Of a stretch of DNA of 50,404 nucleotides, positions 9,024 through 19,402 are shown one piece after another (within the stretch, counting starts at the first letter, position 1; the number at the start of each line of letters is the position of its first letter). This stretch comes from Methylococcaceae bacterium (GTDB lineage Bacteria > Pseudomonadota > Gammaproteobacteria > Methylococcales > Methylomonadaceae), in contig QYQN01000151.1 of the NCBI GenBank assembly GCA_007280895.1, positions 1 to 50,404 of the forward strand, given 5' to 3'. A program made the translations under genes and the position numbers. Under the pieces are notes generated by a model that saw nothing but the letters and a program-made list of their open reading frames with translations, had not been told where the DNA came from and ran no database searches.

Positions 9024-9034
9024 ATGGAGTGTTT

Positions 9035-11299
9035 ATGTTAAATAAAGAACTAGAAATAACCTTAAATAATGCCTTTAAAAGTGCTCATGATAAACGTCAT
9101 GAATTTATCACTGTTGAGCATTTATTACTGGCATTGCTTGATAACACCGCCTCAGCAGCAGTATTAAATGCATGTAAATGTGATATATCGCTAATTCGTG
9201 AACAATTAACTAAATTTATTAATGAAACTATCTCGTTACTTCCTCATGGTATGCATCGAGAAACACAGCCTACCTTAGGGTTCCAACGAGTTTTACAACG
9301 TGCAGTATTTCATGTTCAGGCAACCGATAAAAAAGAAGTAACGGGGGCAAATTTATTTGTCGCCTTATTTAGTGAGCAAGATTCCCATGCGGTTTATTTA
9401 TTGAATCAGCAAGAAATAACCAGATTAGATGTGGTTAATTATATGGCACATGGCATCGGAAAAAATGACGGTGATAATGTGTCGGAAGATGAACAATTAT
9501 CTGAACAGGGTCATGGCGAGTCAGAAAGCGGTAAGCCTTTAGATCGTTTTGCAACGAATTTAAACAACGAAGCGAAAGAAGGACGCATTGATCCTTTAAT
9601 TGGTCGTGAGCTTGAGGTTGAGCGAACCATTCAGACGCTGTGTAGAAGACGTAAAAATAATCCTTTATTAGTAGGCGAAGCAGGGGTTGGTAAAACAGCT
9701 ATTGCCGAGGGGCTCGCTAAAAAAATTGTGGAGCAACAGGTTCCTGAGGTTTTAGCGAAGAGTGTTATTTATTCCTTAGATTTAGGGGCGTTGGTTGCAG
9801 GCACAAAATATCGAGGCGACTTTGAAAAACGTTTAAAAGCAGTCATCAATCAATTAAAAAAAGAACCCGATGCGATATTATTTATTGATGAAATTCACAC
9901 TATAATTGGGGCTGGATCTGCGTCGGGTGGTGTCATGGATGCGTCTAATTTACTTAAGCCAGCCTTAGCCTCAGGACGATTACGGTGTATTGGTTCGACA
10001 ACTTACCAAGAATACCGAAGTATTTTTGAAAAAGATCATGCCTTAGCGCGACGTTTCCAGAAAATTGATGTAGTCGAGCCTTCTGTAGAGGATACTATTT
10101 TAATTTTAAAAGGCTTGAAGTCGCGTTTTGAAGAGCACCATGGTGTTGTTTATACGCCAGAGGCATTGCAAGTTGCTGTAGAACTTTCTGATCGCTATAT
10201 CAATGATAGACATTTGCCTGACAAAGCGATAGATGTCATTGATGAAGCAGGTGCAAAACAGCGCATGTTGACCGAGGCAGAGCGTAAACAGTCCATTGGT
10301 ACTTATGAAATCGAAGAAATTATTTCAAAAATCGCCAGAATTCCTGCTAAATCAGTGAGTACAAATGATATTGATAAGCTGGCTAATCTGGAAAAGAATT
10401 TGAAAATGCTAGTATTTGGTCAAGATGCGGCGATTAGTGCGTTAGCATCAGCTATAAAGTTATCACGTGCTGGTTTAAGAGATAGCCAGAAACCAATTGG
10501 TTCGTTTTTATTTGCCGGCCCTACGGGTGTGGGTAAAACAGAAGTAAGTAGGCAGTTAGCTAAGGTGTTGGGTATTGAGTTAATCCGTTTTGATATGTCT
10601 GAATACATGGAAAGACATACGGTTTCAAGATTAATAGGTGCGCCTCCAGGCTATGTAGGGTTTGATCAAGGAGGTTTGCTAACAGAAAAAATTAATAAAC
10701 ATCCGCATGCAGTACTTTTGCTTGATGAGTTGGAAAAGGCGCATCCTGATGTGTTTAATCTTTTATTACAAGTAATGGATCATGGTACCTTGACGGATAA
10801 TAATGGTCGAAAAGCCGATTTTAGAAATGTCATTTTAATTATGACCACTAATGCAGGTGCAGAAGAGGGTAGTCGAGCATCGATAGGTTTTACTTTTCAA
10901 GATCATGCAACGGATAGTATGAAAGTTATTGAAAAAAGTTTTTCGCCAGAATTTCGTAATCGTTTAGATACCGTGATTCAATTTAAACCCTTAGATTTTT
11001 CAAGTATTGGGTTTGTGGTTGATAAATTTATTTTTGAATTAGAAGCAAAGCTTGCTGATAAGCAGGTTACTTTATCCCTAGATTCAGAAGCCAGAGTGTG
11101 GCTTGCTGAAAATGGCTGTGATACAAAAATGGGTGCTAGACCTATGAGTAGGCTGATTCAAGAAAAAATAAAAAAGCCTTTGGCGAATGAATTGTTATTT
11201 GGTGAATTAACGAAAGGTGGGCACGTAACTATCAAACTTGATAATAATGAATTAGTGTTTGAAATAGTAAGCAAAGAACACGTTGTATCTGAAATATAA
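9035..11299 (+). CDS. clpA: ClpA unfoldase of the ClpAP protease
   Basis: The protein has 754 residues from the ATG at 9035 ([14 protein letters not shown], the canonical start), which is preceded by GGAG at an ideal distance. The track's start 11 codons upstream, inside clpS, is not needed. The Clp N-domain comes first ([14 protein letters not shown]), then two AAA+ modules with Walker A GEAGVGKT and GPTGVGKT, Walker B LFIDEIHT and [12 protein letters not shown], and the second-domain pore motif region GAPPGYVG. ClpA hexamers unfold substrates, including ClpS-delivered N-degron proteins, into ClpP. clpP is not in this window. Confidence 0.97.
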   Translation: MLNKELEITLNNAFKSAHDKRHEFITVEHLLLALLDNTASAAVLNACKCDISLIREQLTKFINETISLLPHGMHRETQPTLGFQRVLQRAVFHVQATDKKEVTGANLFVALFSEQDSHAVYLLNQQEITRLDVVNYMAHGIGKNDGDNVSEDEQLSEQGHGESESGKPLDRFATNLNNEAKEGRIDPLIGRELEVERTIQTLCRRRKNNPLLVGEAGVGKTAIAEGLAKKIVEQQVPEVLAKSVIYSLDLGALVAGTKYRGDFEKRLKAVINQLKKEPDAILFIDEIHTIIGAGSASGGVMDASNLLKPALASGRLRCIGSTTYQEYRSIFEKDHALARRFQKIDVVEPSVEDTILILKGLKSRFEEHHGVVYTPEALQVAVELSDRYINDRHLPDKAIDVIDEAGAKQRMLTEAERKQSIGTYEIEEIISKIARIPAKSVSTNDIDKLANLEKNLKMLVFGQDAAISALASAIKLSRAGLRDSQKPIGSFLFAGPTGVGKTEVSRQLAKVLGIELIRFDMSEYMERHTVSRLIGAPPGYVGFDQGGLLTEKINKHPHAVLLLDELEKAHPDVFNLLLQVMDHGTLTDNNGRKADFRNVILIMTTNAGAEEGSRASIGFTFQDHATDSMKVIEKSFSPEFRNRLDTVIQFKPLDFSSIGFVVDKFIFELEAKLADKQVTLSLDSEARVWLAENGCDTKMGARPMSRLIQEKIKKPLANELLFGELTKGGHVTIKLDNNELVFEIVSKEHVVSEI

Positions 11300-11302
11300 A
11301 TA

Positions 11303-11340
11303 AAAAGCGTTAATAGTATTCTAAAAAATATTATTAACGC
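11303..11340 (-). terminator. Terminator of infA, overlapping its stop codon
   Basis: A 14-bp imperfect stem (GCGTTAATAGTATT at 11307-11320 against AATATTATTAACGC at 11327-11340, one mismatch) is followed on the minus strand by CTTTTTA. The infA stop codon lies inside the stem. On the plus strand there is no T-run, so it would terminate clpA less efficiently. Confidence 0.7.
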
Positions 11341-11552
11341 ATGCGGAAGGAAATACGTCCTTTTGTTAAGTCATAGGGAGTCATTTCTACTTTTACACTG
11401 TCACCTGTGAGAATACGAATATAATGTTTGCGCATTTTTCCAGAAATGTGTGCGGTGACAATGTGTCCATTTTCTAGTTGAACACGGAACATAGTATTAG
11501 GAAGTGTATCAATTACTTTTCCTTCCATTTCAATTTGATCTTCTTTAGCCAT
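11334..11552 (-). CDS. infA: Translation initiation factor IF-1
   Basis: This 72-residue OB-fold protein begins [13 protein letters not shown] and ends [10 protein letters not shown]. It is colinear with IF-1 over its full length and has the RNA-binding [11 protein letters not shown] segment. IF-1 binds the 30S A site during initiation. It converges on clpA, while bpt and aat lie upstream on the same strand. E. coli has the related order clpS-clpA-infA-aat. Confidence 0.98.
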   Translation of the reverse strand: MAKEDQIEMEGKVIDTLPNTMFRVQLENGHIVTAHISGKMRKHYIRILTGDSVKVEMTPYDLTKGRISFRMR

Positions 11553-11640
11553 CTTTAACGTGCCTTATTTAAAAAAGGAGCATCATATCATAAGCATCTA
11601 TTTTAAGAATAGGGCTCTGGTGGATAAAAATTAAAAACTG

Positions 11641-12360
11641 TTATGGTGTTGAACATTCATTCCAATTTTCGTTAATTAAAAGTTCAAGAGGCTTAAAGTT
11701 TGATTTGTAATTCATTTTTTTGCACTCTTTTATCCAAAAGCCTAAATATAAAAACGCTAATTGCTGGAGTTTAAGTTGTTCAATTTGCCATAACACGATG
11801 TAAACACCTAGGCTATTTTCTGAAAATTTAGGGTCAAAAAAACTGTAAACTGCCGACCATGCATTGTCTAATTGATCAATAATAGCCACTGCAGCCAGTT
11901 GCTTATCAATAAAAAACTCTACAAAAATCGTGTTACACCACTCACTGTTAAAAAAATCAAGGTAATGTGTCGGGCTAGCATGTGCCATGTCTCCCTCGCT
12001 ATGCCTATATAGTTGATAATTTAAAAAAAGTTCATAATGTGACGGATTAAAAATAGGCGGTTTAATGATGGCTTTAATGATGGCTTTAATGGCTATATTT
12101 TTTTTTAAACAGCGTTTTTGATTTCTATTTGCTTTGAAATTAATGATATTAATTCTTGAGGGTACGCAGGCTATACAGGCTTGGCAGTGGGGTTTATAAA
12201 TGTCGTTACCACTTCTTCTAAAACCTTGGCTAATTAATTGAGAGTATATTTTATTATTAAGTTGAGTTGAGGGGTAGGCATATAAAAATTGTGCTGCACG
12301 ATTTTCTAAATAGCTACAAGGTTGTTTAGAGGTTAAAAAAAAATTATTTATTATTTCCAT
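11641..12360 (-). CDS. bpt: Aspartate/glutamate leucyl-(arginyl-)transferase Bpt
   Basis: The protein has 239 residues. The N-terminal pattern QPCSYLENRAAQ, then FRRSGNDIYKPHCQACIACVPSRI, contains the paired cysteines typical of the ATE/Bpt family. The C-terminal half has FVEFFIDKQLAAVAIID, YSFFDPKF and LYLGFWIKECKKMNYKS, the GNAT-like transferase core. Bpt attaches Leu from Leu-tRNA to proteins starting with Asp or Glu, converting them into ClpS substrates. It overlaps aat by 10 bp. A 12-bp repeat (12061-12084) encodes AIIKAIIK inside the protein. It lacks residues on neither end. Confidence 0.92.
   Translation of the reverse strand: MEIINNFFLTSKQPCSYLENRAAQFLYAYPSTQLNNKIYSQLISQGFRRSGNDIYKPHCQACIACVPSRINIINFKANRNQKRCLKKNIAIKAIIKAIIKPPIFNPSHYELFLNYQLYRHSEGDMAHASPTHYLDFFNSEWCNTIFVEFFIDKQLAAVAIIDQLDNAWSAVYSFFDPKFSENSLGVYIVLWQIEQLKLQQLAFLYLGFWIKECKKMNYKSNFKPLELLINENWNECSTP
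12061..12093. repeat. 12-bp in-frame tandem repeat within bpt
   Basis: TTTAATGATGGC occurs twice in tandem with a third partial copy (TTTAATGGC). On the coding strand it adds AIIK units. Because the unit is a multiple of three, copy-number change would not break the frame. Confidence 0.75.
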
Positions 12361-13040
12361 GCGGGTGAAAAAGCTGGAATTTCACAAAAAAAATTTAGTA
12401 AATCAATGAATTTTGTTCGGCTAATGTTTGTTGCACCAAGACTGACTAAATGTTCAGAATGCACTTGGCAGTCAATGAGTTTATAACCCCAGGCATAAAG
12501 CCAATTAACCAAGGTAATAAATGCTATTTTTGAGCTATCTGTTTGAGTATGAAACATTGATTCGCCAAAAAAAATTTGGCCAATGCTCACCCCATATAAA
12601 CCACCTACTAACGTTGAATCCTGCCATGCTTCAATTGAATGAGCATGTCCTTGGCGATGAAGTTGTGTATAAGCCGTTATGATTTCAGCGGAAATCCACG
12701 TTTCATTGCACACTTTTCTTTTTTTTGCGCATTCGGTAATGACATGAGTGAATGCTTGGTCATAGGTGATTTTAAAAATATTTTTACGAAGAGTTTTTTT
12801 TAAGCTTTTTGAAATGATTATTGAGCTTGGAAATAACACTAATCTTGGGTTTGGAGACCACCATAAAATGGGTTCTCCTTGATTGTACCAAGGAAAAACG
12901 CCGTGTCGATAAGCAGATAATAAGCGTTGTTCAGACAAGCACCCGCCTACAGCCAATAAGCCTTCGGGCTCTAAAAGAGCAGAAGTGACAGGCGGGAAAT
13001 ATTGATGAGGATTTTTTTCATCAAGCAGCATTAAGCGCAT
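12351..13040 (-). CDS. aat: Leucyl/phenylalanyl-tRNA-protein transferase
   Basis: The protein has 229 residues. The motifs GLLAVGG, YRHGVFPWYNQGEPILWWSP, ETWISAEIITAY, GHAHSIEAW, GGLYGVSIGQIFFGESMF and LIDCQVHSEHLVSLGA cover the Aat family from end to end. The enzyme adds Leu or Phe from charged tRNA to proteins with N-terminal Lys, Arg or sometimes Met, making primary N-degrons for ClpS. It overlaps the following bpt by 10 bp, so the two transferases are produced together. The order aat-bpt-infA converging on clpS-clpA puts nearly the whole N-degron pathway in 4.4 kb. Confidence 0.97.
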   Translation of the reverse strand: MRLMLLDEKNPHQYFPPVTSALLEPEGLLAVGGCLSEQRLLSAYRHGVFPWYNQGEPILWWSPNPRLVLFPSSIIISKSLKKTLRKNIFKITYDQAFTHVITECAKKRKVCNETWISAEIITAYTQLHRQGHAHSIEAWQDSTLVGGLYGVSIGQIFFGESMFHTQTDSSKIAFITLVNWLYAWGYKLIDCQVHSEHLVSLGATNISRTKFIDLLNFFCEIPAFSPAWK

Positions 13041-13053
13041 TATTAAAATACTA

Positions 13054-14181
13054 TTATTTAATTAAACTCAATAAAACACCTGCCGCAACGGCAGAGCCAA
13101 TTACGCCTGCTACATTAGGTCCCATTGCGTGCATCAGCAGAAAATTATGTGGATTACTTTCTAAGCCTACTTTATTGGCGACTCGTGCTGCCATTGGAAC
13201 AGCTGAAACTCCTGCTGCGCCAATAAGTGGATTGATTGGTGTGTTGCTAAATTTATTCATAATTTTTGCCATGATAACACCAGCCGCTGTGCCAATAGCA
13301 AAAGCACAGGCACCCAACGCTAATATACCTAAAGTTTCAGCCTGTAAAAAAGCCTGGGCACTGAGTTTTGAGCCTACTGCTAAACCTAGAAAAATAGTAA
13401 CAATATTAATTAATTCATTTTGTGCGGTTTGGCTTAAACGATCAACGACGCCGCAGGCATTCATTAAGTTACCCAGTGCAAACATGCCAATTAAAGGCGT
13501 TGCAGAAGGCAATAATAAAATAGATAGTAGGAGTAACATTAAAGGAAAGGCAATTTTTTCAGTCTTACTGACGGTGCGCATTTGCTTCATTTCAATTTTA
13601 CGTTCAGCTTCTGTGGTTAAAGCACGCATAATTGGGGGTTGAATTAAAGGGACTAACGCCATGTATGAATACGCTGCGACGGCAATTGCGCCCAGTAAAT
13701 CAGGAGATAATTTGGACGCTACGTAAATTGCGGTAGGGCCATCTGCGCCGCCAATAATTCCAATTGCGGCGGCATCTTTTATCGAGAATTCCATTCCTGG
13801 AATAATGTTAAGTGCTAAGGCACCTAAGAGGGAGGCAAAAATACCAAATTGTGCGGCTGCGCCAAGTAATAAGGTTTTAGGATTGGCAATCATCGGGCCA
13901 AAATCTGTCATTGCCCCGACCCCCATAAAAATGAGCAAGGGAAATACGCCTGTTTTAATGCCGTAGTAAAGATAATATAACAGTCCACCTTCTTCAGAAA
14001 TACCTGCAACAGGGATATTACTAAGAATGGCACCAAAGCCAATAGGTAAAAGTAAGAGAGGTTCAAAGCCTTTTTTGATTGCCAAAAATAGCAACAAGAA
14101 ACCAACTAGCATCATAAAAGCTTGTCCGCTAGTAAAGTTATAAAGCCCAGTGCTTTGCCAAAGAGAAGTAAGATTTTCCAT
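13054..14181 (-). CDS. oadB: Oxaloacetate decarboxylase beta subunit (sodium pump)
   Basis: This roughly 375-residue polytopic protein carries [60 protein letters not shown], and [18 protein letters not shown], followed by [23 protein letters not shown]. These are the conserved helices of OadB/GcdB/MmdB decarboxylase pumps, including the Asp of GGADGPT. The beta subunit decarboxylates carboxybiotin and exports sodium ions. I start at the ATG at 14181, since the track's TTG start adds only six residues and lacks support. The ribosome binding site is weak. It follows oadA by 23 bp. Confidence 0.94.
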   Translation of the reverse strand: MENLTSLWQSTGLYNFTSGQAFMMLVGFLLLFLAIKKGFEPLLLLPIGFGAILSNIPVAGISEEGGLLYYLYYGIKTGVFPLLIFMGVGAMTDFGPMIANPKTLLLGAAAQFGIFASLLGALALNIIPGMEFSIKDAAAIGIIGGADGPTAIYVASKLSPDLLGAIAVAAYSYMALVPLIQPPIMRALTTEAERKIEMKQMRTVSKTEKIAFPLMLLLLSILLLPSATPLIGMFALGNLMNACGVVDRLSQTAQNELINIVTIFLGLAVGSKLSAQAFLQAETLGILALGACAFAIGTAAGVIMAKIMNKFSNTPINPLIGAAGVSAVPMAARVANKVGLESNPHNFLLMHAMGPNVAGVIGSAVAAGVLLSLIK

Positions 14182-14204
14182 GATTAAATTTTTATACAAT
14201 GCTT

Positions 14205-15983
14205 TTATAAAGAAACTAACGCGTTACCACCAGCGACCGCGCCACCTTCTTTAACGTGAACAGCGCTCACAATGCCAGTAAATTTTGAGCGTATTTCTGT
14301 TTCCATTTTCATGGCTTCCATGACGACGACGACATCACCTTCGGAAACGTGAGAGCCTTCATTGACAAGAATTTTTAAAATATTACCTGCCATAGGCGCA
14401 TAAATCTCTGCGCCTGCTTTTGCGGTCGCATCGTTTGATTTACCATCTGCTATATTAGCTTGGATATTTAAAGCTGTTCCAGCAGGCCCTACTGTAACGG
14501 TAAAGTTTCTACCATCAACATTGACCACATAACTTTCAATTGAGGGTGCGGTTGTTGGTAATATCGGCGTAGCCGGTGTTATGGTGCTTGGGGGCGCTTC
14601 AAATGCGGCTGGATTTTTGCGGTTAGCAATAAATTTCCAGCCGATTTGTGCAAACATGCCATGAATTAAAGCGTCTTCCTCTATATTTGTAGCTAGCATC
14701 ACATGTTCTGCCTTGGCTTTTTCCTGAACTTCTAAAATTAATTTAGCCATTTCAGGTTCAAGTAAATCGGCTGGGCGACAGGTAATGGGAGCGTTTCCTT
14801 CTAAGACTTTATCTTGTAATGTTTTGTTAACAGGGGCGGGGGTGAGTCCATATTCTCCTTTTAAAACGCCTGCGGTTTCTTTGGTAATTGTTTTGTATCT
14901 TTCACCATCTAATACGTTAATTACCGCTTGAGTGCCAACAATTTGGGAGGTTGGTGTAACCAAAGGAATAAAGCCTAAGTCTTCCCTAACGCGCGGTATT
15001 TCGCGCATGACTTCAGCAAATTTATCGGACGCACCTTGCTCTTTCAGTTGATTTTCCATATTGGTTAACATGCCACCAGGAACTTGAGCTATTAAGATAC
15101 GGCCATCAACACCTTTTAAGCTTCCTTCAAATTGTGCATATTTTTTTCTTATCTCTCGAAAGTAATCTGCAATAACTTCTAGTTTAGTTAAATTTAAATT
15201 AGTTGCGCGAGGTAAGTCCTGAAGGCTGGCGACAATTGTTTCTGTGGCGCTGTGTCCGTAAGTCATGCTAAGTGATGAGATCGCCGTATCAACGTTATCA
15301 ATACCTGCTTCGACTGCTTTAATTATGCTAGCGACACTTAAACCAGTTGTTGCGTGGCAATGAAGATGAACAGGGATACTGAGATCATGCTTTAAACGAC
15401 TCACTAATTCAAAGGCATCATAAGGCTTTAATAAGCCTGCCATGTCTTTGATGCAAACAGAGTGCGCCCCCATATCTTCAATTTGTTTGCCTAGATCAAC
15501 CCACATATTAATAGTATGGATAGGACTGGTAGTGTAGGAGATTGTTCCTTGCGCATGACAATCTGTCGCTAAAACAGCTTTAATTGTGCGATTAATGTTA
15601 CGCATGTCGTTCATGGCATCAAAAATTCTAAATACATCGATACCATTAATGGCGCAACGTTCTACGAATTTATCAACAACATCGTCAGCATAATGTCGGT
15701 AACCTAAAATATTTTGACCACGAAGCAGCATTTGTTGTGGTGTTTTTGGCATAGCTGCTTTAAGAGCACGCAATCTTTCCCAAGGGTCTTCGCCAAGAAA
15801 TCGTATGCAGGCATCAAATGTTGCTCCGCCCCAAGATTCAATAGACCAATAACCAATATCATCAAGATTTTTACAAATCGGGAGCATGTCTTCGGTTCGT
15901 AATCGCGTAGCTAGAATAGACTGATGCGCATCTCTTAAGACGACTTCCGTAATCGTAAGAGGTTTTGAATTGATATTGACCAT
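14205..15983 (-). CDS. oadA: Oxaloacetate decarboxylase alpha subunit (biotin-containing)
   Basis: The protein has 592 residues. The N-terminal carboxyltransferase TIM barrel shows [19 protein letters not shown] and [16 protein letters not shown], with metal ligands in [10 protein letters not shown] and the catalytic Lys in [10 protein letters not shown]. An Ala/Pro-rich linker ([19 protein letters not shown]) leads to a biotinyl domain with [11 protein letters not shown], biotin on Lys559. The subunit transfers CO2 from oxaloacetate to biotin in the cytoplasm, and OadB completes the reaction at the membrane. Pyruvate-carboxylase subunit B is the main alternative, but neighbouring oadG and oadB settle it. 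Confidence 0.95.
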   Translation of the reverse strand: MVNINSKPLTITEVVLRDAHQSILATRLRTEDMLPICKNLDDIGYWSIESWGGATFDACIRFLGEDPWERLRALKAAMPKTPQQMLLRGQNILGYRHYADDVVDKFVERCAINGIDVFRIFDAMNDMRNINRTIKAVLATDCHAQGTISYTTSPIHTINMWVDLGKQIEDMGAHSVCIKDMAGLLKPYDAFELVSRLKHDLSIPVHLHCHATTGLSVASIIKAVEAGIDNVDTAISSLSMTYGHSATETIVASLQDLPRATNLNLTKLEVIADYFREIRKKYAQFEGSLKGVDGRILIAQVPGGMLTNMENQLKEQGASDKFAEVMREIPRVREDLGFIPLVTPTSQIVGTQAVINVLDGERYKTITKETAGVLKGEYGLTPAPVNKTLQDKVLEGNAPITCRPADLLEPEMAKLILEVQEKAKAEHVMLATNIEEDALIHGMFAQIGWKFIANRKNPAAFEAPPSTITPATPILPTTAPSIESYVVNVDGRNFTVTVGPAGTALNIQANIADGKSNDATAKAGAEIYAPMAGNILKILVNEGSHVSEGDVVVVMEAMKMETEIRSKFTGIVSAVHVKEGGAVAGGNALVSL

Positions 15984-16163
15984 GCCTGAGTTCTCCTGAA
16001 ATTTTGATGAATCTTACATTGAAAAACATCGTAACTTAATTGTTGATGAGGGTGATGTGCTATTAAGTTATTAAGTTTTAGATTTAATTGAAATAAGTTA
16101 AATTTAAAAATCGAAAGCTGTATAGCTAATTCATAGCAGTAATACAGTAACAAAGAGAAAAAA

Positions 16164-16397
16164 TTATTTTTTATTTCTATGCATTATCAGTGCAGCAGTA
16201 ATTGCAGCAATTACTGCTTTGTCTGGTGTGTTAATTTTAGCTGAGGTTGATTTAATATTAATTGGCTGGTCAGGAAAAAAACGCTGTATAAGAAATGACA
16301 TGCCATTGATAGCAATGACCAGCATAGTAAGAAATAAAAAAACAACTGACATTCCAACAAACATTAATTCGATGCCCTGCCCCATTAATTCCGTCAT
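16164..16397 (-). CDS. oadG: Oxaloacetate decarboxylase gamma subunit
   Basis: The protein is 77 residues from the ATG at 16397, which has AGGA 8 nt upstream. The track's start 30 codons earlier is rejected. One N-terminal membrane helix (GMSVVFLFLTMLVIAI) is followed by a short linker and the segment DKAVIAAITAALIMHRNKK, the conserved end of OadG. OadG anchors the alpha and beta subunits and assists carboxybiotin decarboxylation. A 180-bp gap separates it from oadA. I see no gene there, only AT-rich sequence, and the track ORF in it has no support. Confidence 0.9.
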   Translation of the reverse strand: MTELMGQGIELMFVGMSVVFLFLTMLVIAINGMSFLIQRFFPDQPINIKSTSAKINTPDKAVIAAITAALIMHRNKK

Positions 16398-16685
16398 GAT
16401 TACAATCCTTATTTTTAGAGTAGAAATACCCTTGTCATTTAAATTATTGTTTAAATACATTATGCAGAAAATTAAGCGGCTAAACAAACTAAAGTCGCTG
16501 AAATCAGAAGTTTTATTCTCTTAAAATTACATTTTAGTGGAATGATTTGATAAATATATCATTTTAATTTCGAGCTAAGCAGGCATAATGTTTACAGGCT
16601 TTGTTAGGTAAACAATGACACAATTATGTCTGTGTTAGCTACCTCATGATGGTTAACTTAATTTCATTTACTCTTTAATTTACGT

Positions 16686-17825
16686 ATGGATAGAACTTTA
16701 TTTTTATTGCAAGAGCTTGTTAAGCTTGAATCAATTACCCCAAATGATGCTGGCTGCCAAGACTTTATTTCGGATTGTTTAGCCATCTGTGGTTTTTCTC
16801 ATGAACACATGGATTTTGCAGAGACTAAAAACAGTTGGTATAAGCGAGGCAATGCTAAGCCATTATTTGTTTTTCTTGGTCATACTGATGTTGTCCCTGT
16901 TGGTGATCCTAGTTGTTGGTTATCGCCGCCTTTTATGCCGACGATAACTAACGATAGGCTCTTTGGGCGTGGTGTAGCAGATATGAAAGGAGCCATTGCT
17001 GCTTTTATTGTGGCAGTGGAAAGATTTGTAAAGGCATTTCCAGATCATCAAGGCTCCATTGCGGTGTTATTAACCAGTGATGAAGAGGGTATTGCGACTA
17101 ATGGTGTCGTAAAAGTGGTTGAGCAACTTGAGTTGCGACATGAAAAAATAGACTGGTGCTTGGTTGGTGAACCTTCATGTAAAGATGATTTAGGTGATGT
17201 GCTACGAGTAGGACGACGCGGTTCATTATGTGCAAAGCTCACTATTTATGGTGTGCAAGGGCATGTTGCTTATCCTGATCTTGCAGAAAATCCCATTCAT
17301 ACATGCGCTCCATTTTTGCAGGCTCTGGTTAATGAAACATGGGATCAAGGCAATACTTTTTTTCCACCAAGTCGATTACAAATATCAAATATTCATTCTG
17401 GCACAGGCGCTGAAAATGTAATTCCTGGTGAGCTTCAGATCCAGTTTAATATTCGATTTTCAACTGAATTAAATGAGCAAATTATTAAACAACGTATTGA
17501 TGAATTATTAACAAAATTTGCCTTGAAGCATGATATTGAATGGCGCTTGTCAGGGCAGCCATTTCTTACGGAGGAAGCTGAGTTAGTTGCTGCAACTGAG
17601 CTTGCTATCAAAAAAATTACTGGCATAAAGGTTATGAAAGATACTGGAGGTGGCACTTCTGATGGACGTTTTATAGCACCAACAGGTGCGCAGGTTGTTG
17701 AGTTTGGCCTAATAAATGAAACAATTCATAAAATAAATGAAAATGTTTTAGTTACTGATTTGGCATTATTAGCTGATATTTATGAACAAATTCTAATTAA
17801 TTTGTTGCTGAAATCGACGAAATAA
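16686..17825 (+). CDS. dapE: Succinyl-diaminopimelate desuccinylase
   Basis: The protein has 379 residues. The M20 peptidase metal ligands and catalytic residues are all visible: His66 and Asp68 in FLGHTDVVPVG, Asp99 in GRGVADMKGA, Glu133/Glu134 in SDEEG, then VGEPSC and GGTSDGRFIA. DapE releases succinate from N-succinyl-LL-diaminopimelate in lysine and peptidoglycan precursor synthesis, using two zinc ions. The ATG has no clear Shine-Dalgarno but yields the canonical N-terminus. The region upstream (16398-16685) shows no further gene. Confidence 0.96.
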   Translation: MDRTLFLLQELVKLESITPNDAGCQDFISDCLAICGFSHEHMDFAETKNSWYKRGNAKPLFVFLGHTDVVPVGDPSCWLSPPFMPTITNDRLFGRGVADMKGAIAAFIVAVERFVKAFPDHQGSIAVLLTSDEEGIATNGVVKVVEQLELRHEKIDWCLVGEPSCKDDLGDVLRVGRRGSLCAKLTIYGVQGHVAYPDLAENPIHTCAPFLQALVNETWDQGNTFFPPSRLQISNIHSGTGAENVIPGELQIQFNIRFSTELNEQIIKQRIDELLTKFALKHDIEWRLSGQPFLTEEAELVAATELAIKKITGIKVMKDTGGGTSDGRFIAPTGAQVVEFGLINETIHKINENVLVTDLALLADIYEQILINLLLKSTK

Positions 17826-17902
17826 CACGCAGTCAAGGTCAAGAATCCTTAATTAAAGGCCAGAAAGCTATATTAATTAACTAGGGCAGGAAAGCTAATA
17901 CC

Positions 17903-18406
17903 ATGTATTTTTTTATAGTGCTTAATATTGTTTTATGTGTTTTCGAACAACAAGCCAGGCTAATCATTGCACCTATTGCAATTGAAATTTGTTATTTTGT
18001 ATTGTTTTTGGCCTTGCTATGTTTGGTAATTGTGTCGATTAAAAAAGAAGAGTCAGTGCTATGGAGTGATGTGTTTTCAAGTCTGGTGATTATTGTTTGG
18101 TTGATATATTGGCGCTCTTTATTTAAGGATGATTCAATTATTTTTTTCTTTTTTCCGCTTTACTTTTTCAGCATGGGTGCGTTAATTGAGTTGTTTTTTT
18201 CAGCGCCCAGCAAGCATACGGACGTGGATACATTGAGGTATATGGCATCAATAAAAAATAGTATTTTATTTAAGCCTTGGATAATAATGCTGGGTGTATT
18301 AATCAGTTTAAGTCTTGATGACAATTATTTGTTATTTCCAGTATTGATGACGCTCTTGCTGATAAGATTGAAGTTTTCAATATATCTTAACAGTGTTAGT
18401 TGCTAA
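17903..18406 (+). CDS. Unknown multi-spanning membrane protein
   Basis: The 167 residues contain about six hydrophobic stretches, near positions 1-13, 23-45, 55-70, 80-95, 125-137 and 143-155, including a run FFFFPLYFFSMGALIELFF. I do not recognise a family. The gene lies 77 bp after dapE on the same strand and may be cotranscribed. A GGCAGGAAAG sequence lies 11-20 nt upstream of the ATG. It converges on the carboxypeptidase gene with only 24 bp between stops and no terminator hairpin that I can see. Confidence 0.6.
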   Translation: MYFFIVLNIVLCVFEQQARLIIAPIAIEICYFVLFLALLCLVIVSIKKEESVLWSDVFSSLVIIVWLIYWRSLFKDDSIIFFFFPLYFFSMGALIELFFSAPSKHTDVDTLRYMASIKNSILFKPWIIMLGVLISLSLDDNYLLFPVLMTLLLIRLKFSIYLNSVSC

Positions 18407-18430
18407 TGATTTAGGTTTAGTTAATTTGTA

Positions 18431-19402
18431 TTACGCGTGTTTATATCTATGTTTTTTAACTATTTTTTTATTTTTAATAAGCCTGTTTTGATGTTTGCGA
18501 TTAGTTAAGGCTGGCATTGCCGTGGTGGCTTTTCCACAAGACAATTGATAAGGCGGTGACAAGGCAGATTTGCTGGTTAAGGAGCTGATGTGTTTATGTT
18601 TGCTGAGTTTAAAATGGTCTGCAAAACCATCGTTCATCATATTTGACATTAATTGATAGCGTTCGGAGCTAGTCATTCCGCCCATAACAACGCCAATTAA
18701 GTGCTTATTACTCTGATGTGCTGAGGACATTAAGTTATAGCCAGAGCCACACGTAAAGCCGGTTTTCATACCTTCAGCGCCCGGATAATTCGCGGTAAAT
18801 TTATTAATACCACGTAATTCATGGCCTTTAAAATTAAAGCTATGTGCTGAAAAATAAGGGTAAAAATTGGAAAAATCATGACGAATTTTCCAAGCTAATA
18901 GTGCAAGATCGCGTGGTGTAGTGGATTGCCATGGATGCGGTAAGCCAGTAGCATTCATAAAATGAGAGTCATACATGCCCATTGCATGAGCTTTTGCCGT
19001 CATTTTAGTGGCAAAATTTTGTTCATTCCCACCTAAAAACTCAGCTAAAACAACGGAAGCATCATTAGCAGAGCGTGTTATTAGCGCGAGAATTGCATCT
19101 TGTACCGATATTCTTTCCCCAGTTCTTAAGCCAAGTTTACTGTTTGGTTGACTTGCTGCATGTTTTGAAACAGGCATACTGTCAGCTAGGCTAATTTGCT
19201 TTTGATTTAGTGCATTAAAGGTAAGGTAAAGTGTCATCACTTTGGTAAGAGATGCGGGATACCAAGGATGATTTGCATTATTCTCATAAATAACGTTACC
19301 AGAGTTGGCATCAATTAATATTGATGCGAAGCTGCTGTAGCTATTTTGAGGTGTAAAAAAACTGAGTATAAAAAAAATTACTGTTAATTTTTTAAAATGC
19401 AT
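18431..19402 (-). CDS. D-alanyl-D-alanine carboxypeptidase (peptidase S11, DacA-like)
   Basis: The 323 residues start with a hydrophobic signal peptide. The penicillin-binding catalytic motifs are Ser51-Leu-Thr-Lys54 (PASLTKVM), SAN at 111-113 and KTG at 213-215 (GMKTGFTCGSGYNL). The enzyme trims the terminal D-Ala from peptidoglycan stem peptides in the periplasm. The C-terminus lacks the beta-rich domain and amphipathic anchor of E. coli DacA, and instead ends in a strongly basic tail (NRLIKNKKIVKKHRYKHA). That tail may bind the membrane surface or the anionic envelope. Confidence 0.92.
   Translation of the reverse strand: MHFKKLTVIFFILSFFTPQNSYSSFASILIDANSGNVIYENNANHPWYPASLTKVMTLYLTFNALNQKQISLADSMPVSKHAASQPNSKLGLRTGERISVQDAILALITRSANDASVVLAEFLGGNEQNFATKMTAKAHAMGMYDSHFMNATGLPHPWQSTTPRDLALLAWKIRHDFSNFYPYFSAHSFNFKGHELRGINKFTANYPGAEGMKTGFTCGSGYNLMSSAHQSNKHLIGVVMGGMTSSERYQLMSNMMNDGFADHFKLSKHKHISSLTSKSALSPPYQLSCGKATTAMPALTNRKHQNRLIKNKKIVKKHRYKHA

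Noticed and set aside
13175-13642. 155-codon plus-strand ORF opposite oadB
   Set aside because: It lies entirely antisense to the strong oadB frame, has no recognisable family and reads as low-complexity hydrophobic sequence mirrored from membrane helices.
15935-16153. 72-codon minus-strand ORF between oadG and oadA
   Set aside because: No ribosome binding site or family match. It overlaps the start of oadA in another frame, and the region looks like AT-rich spacer.
16219-16524. 101-codon plus-strand ORF opposite oadG
   Set aside because: Shadow of oadG, which has a clear ribosome binding site and the family C-terminus.
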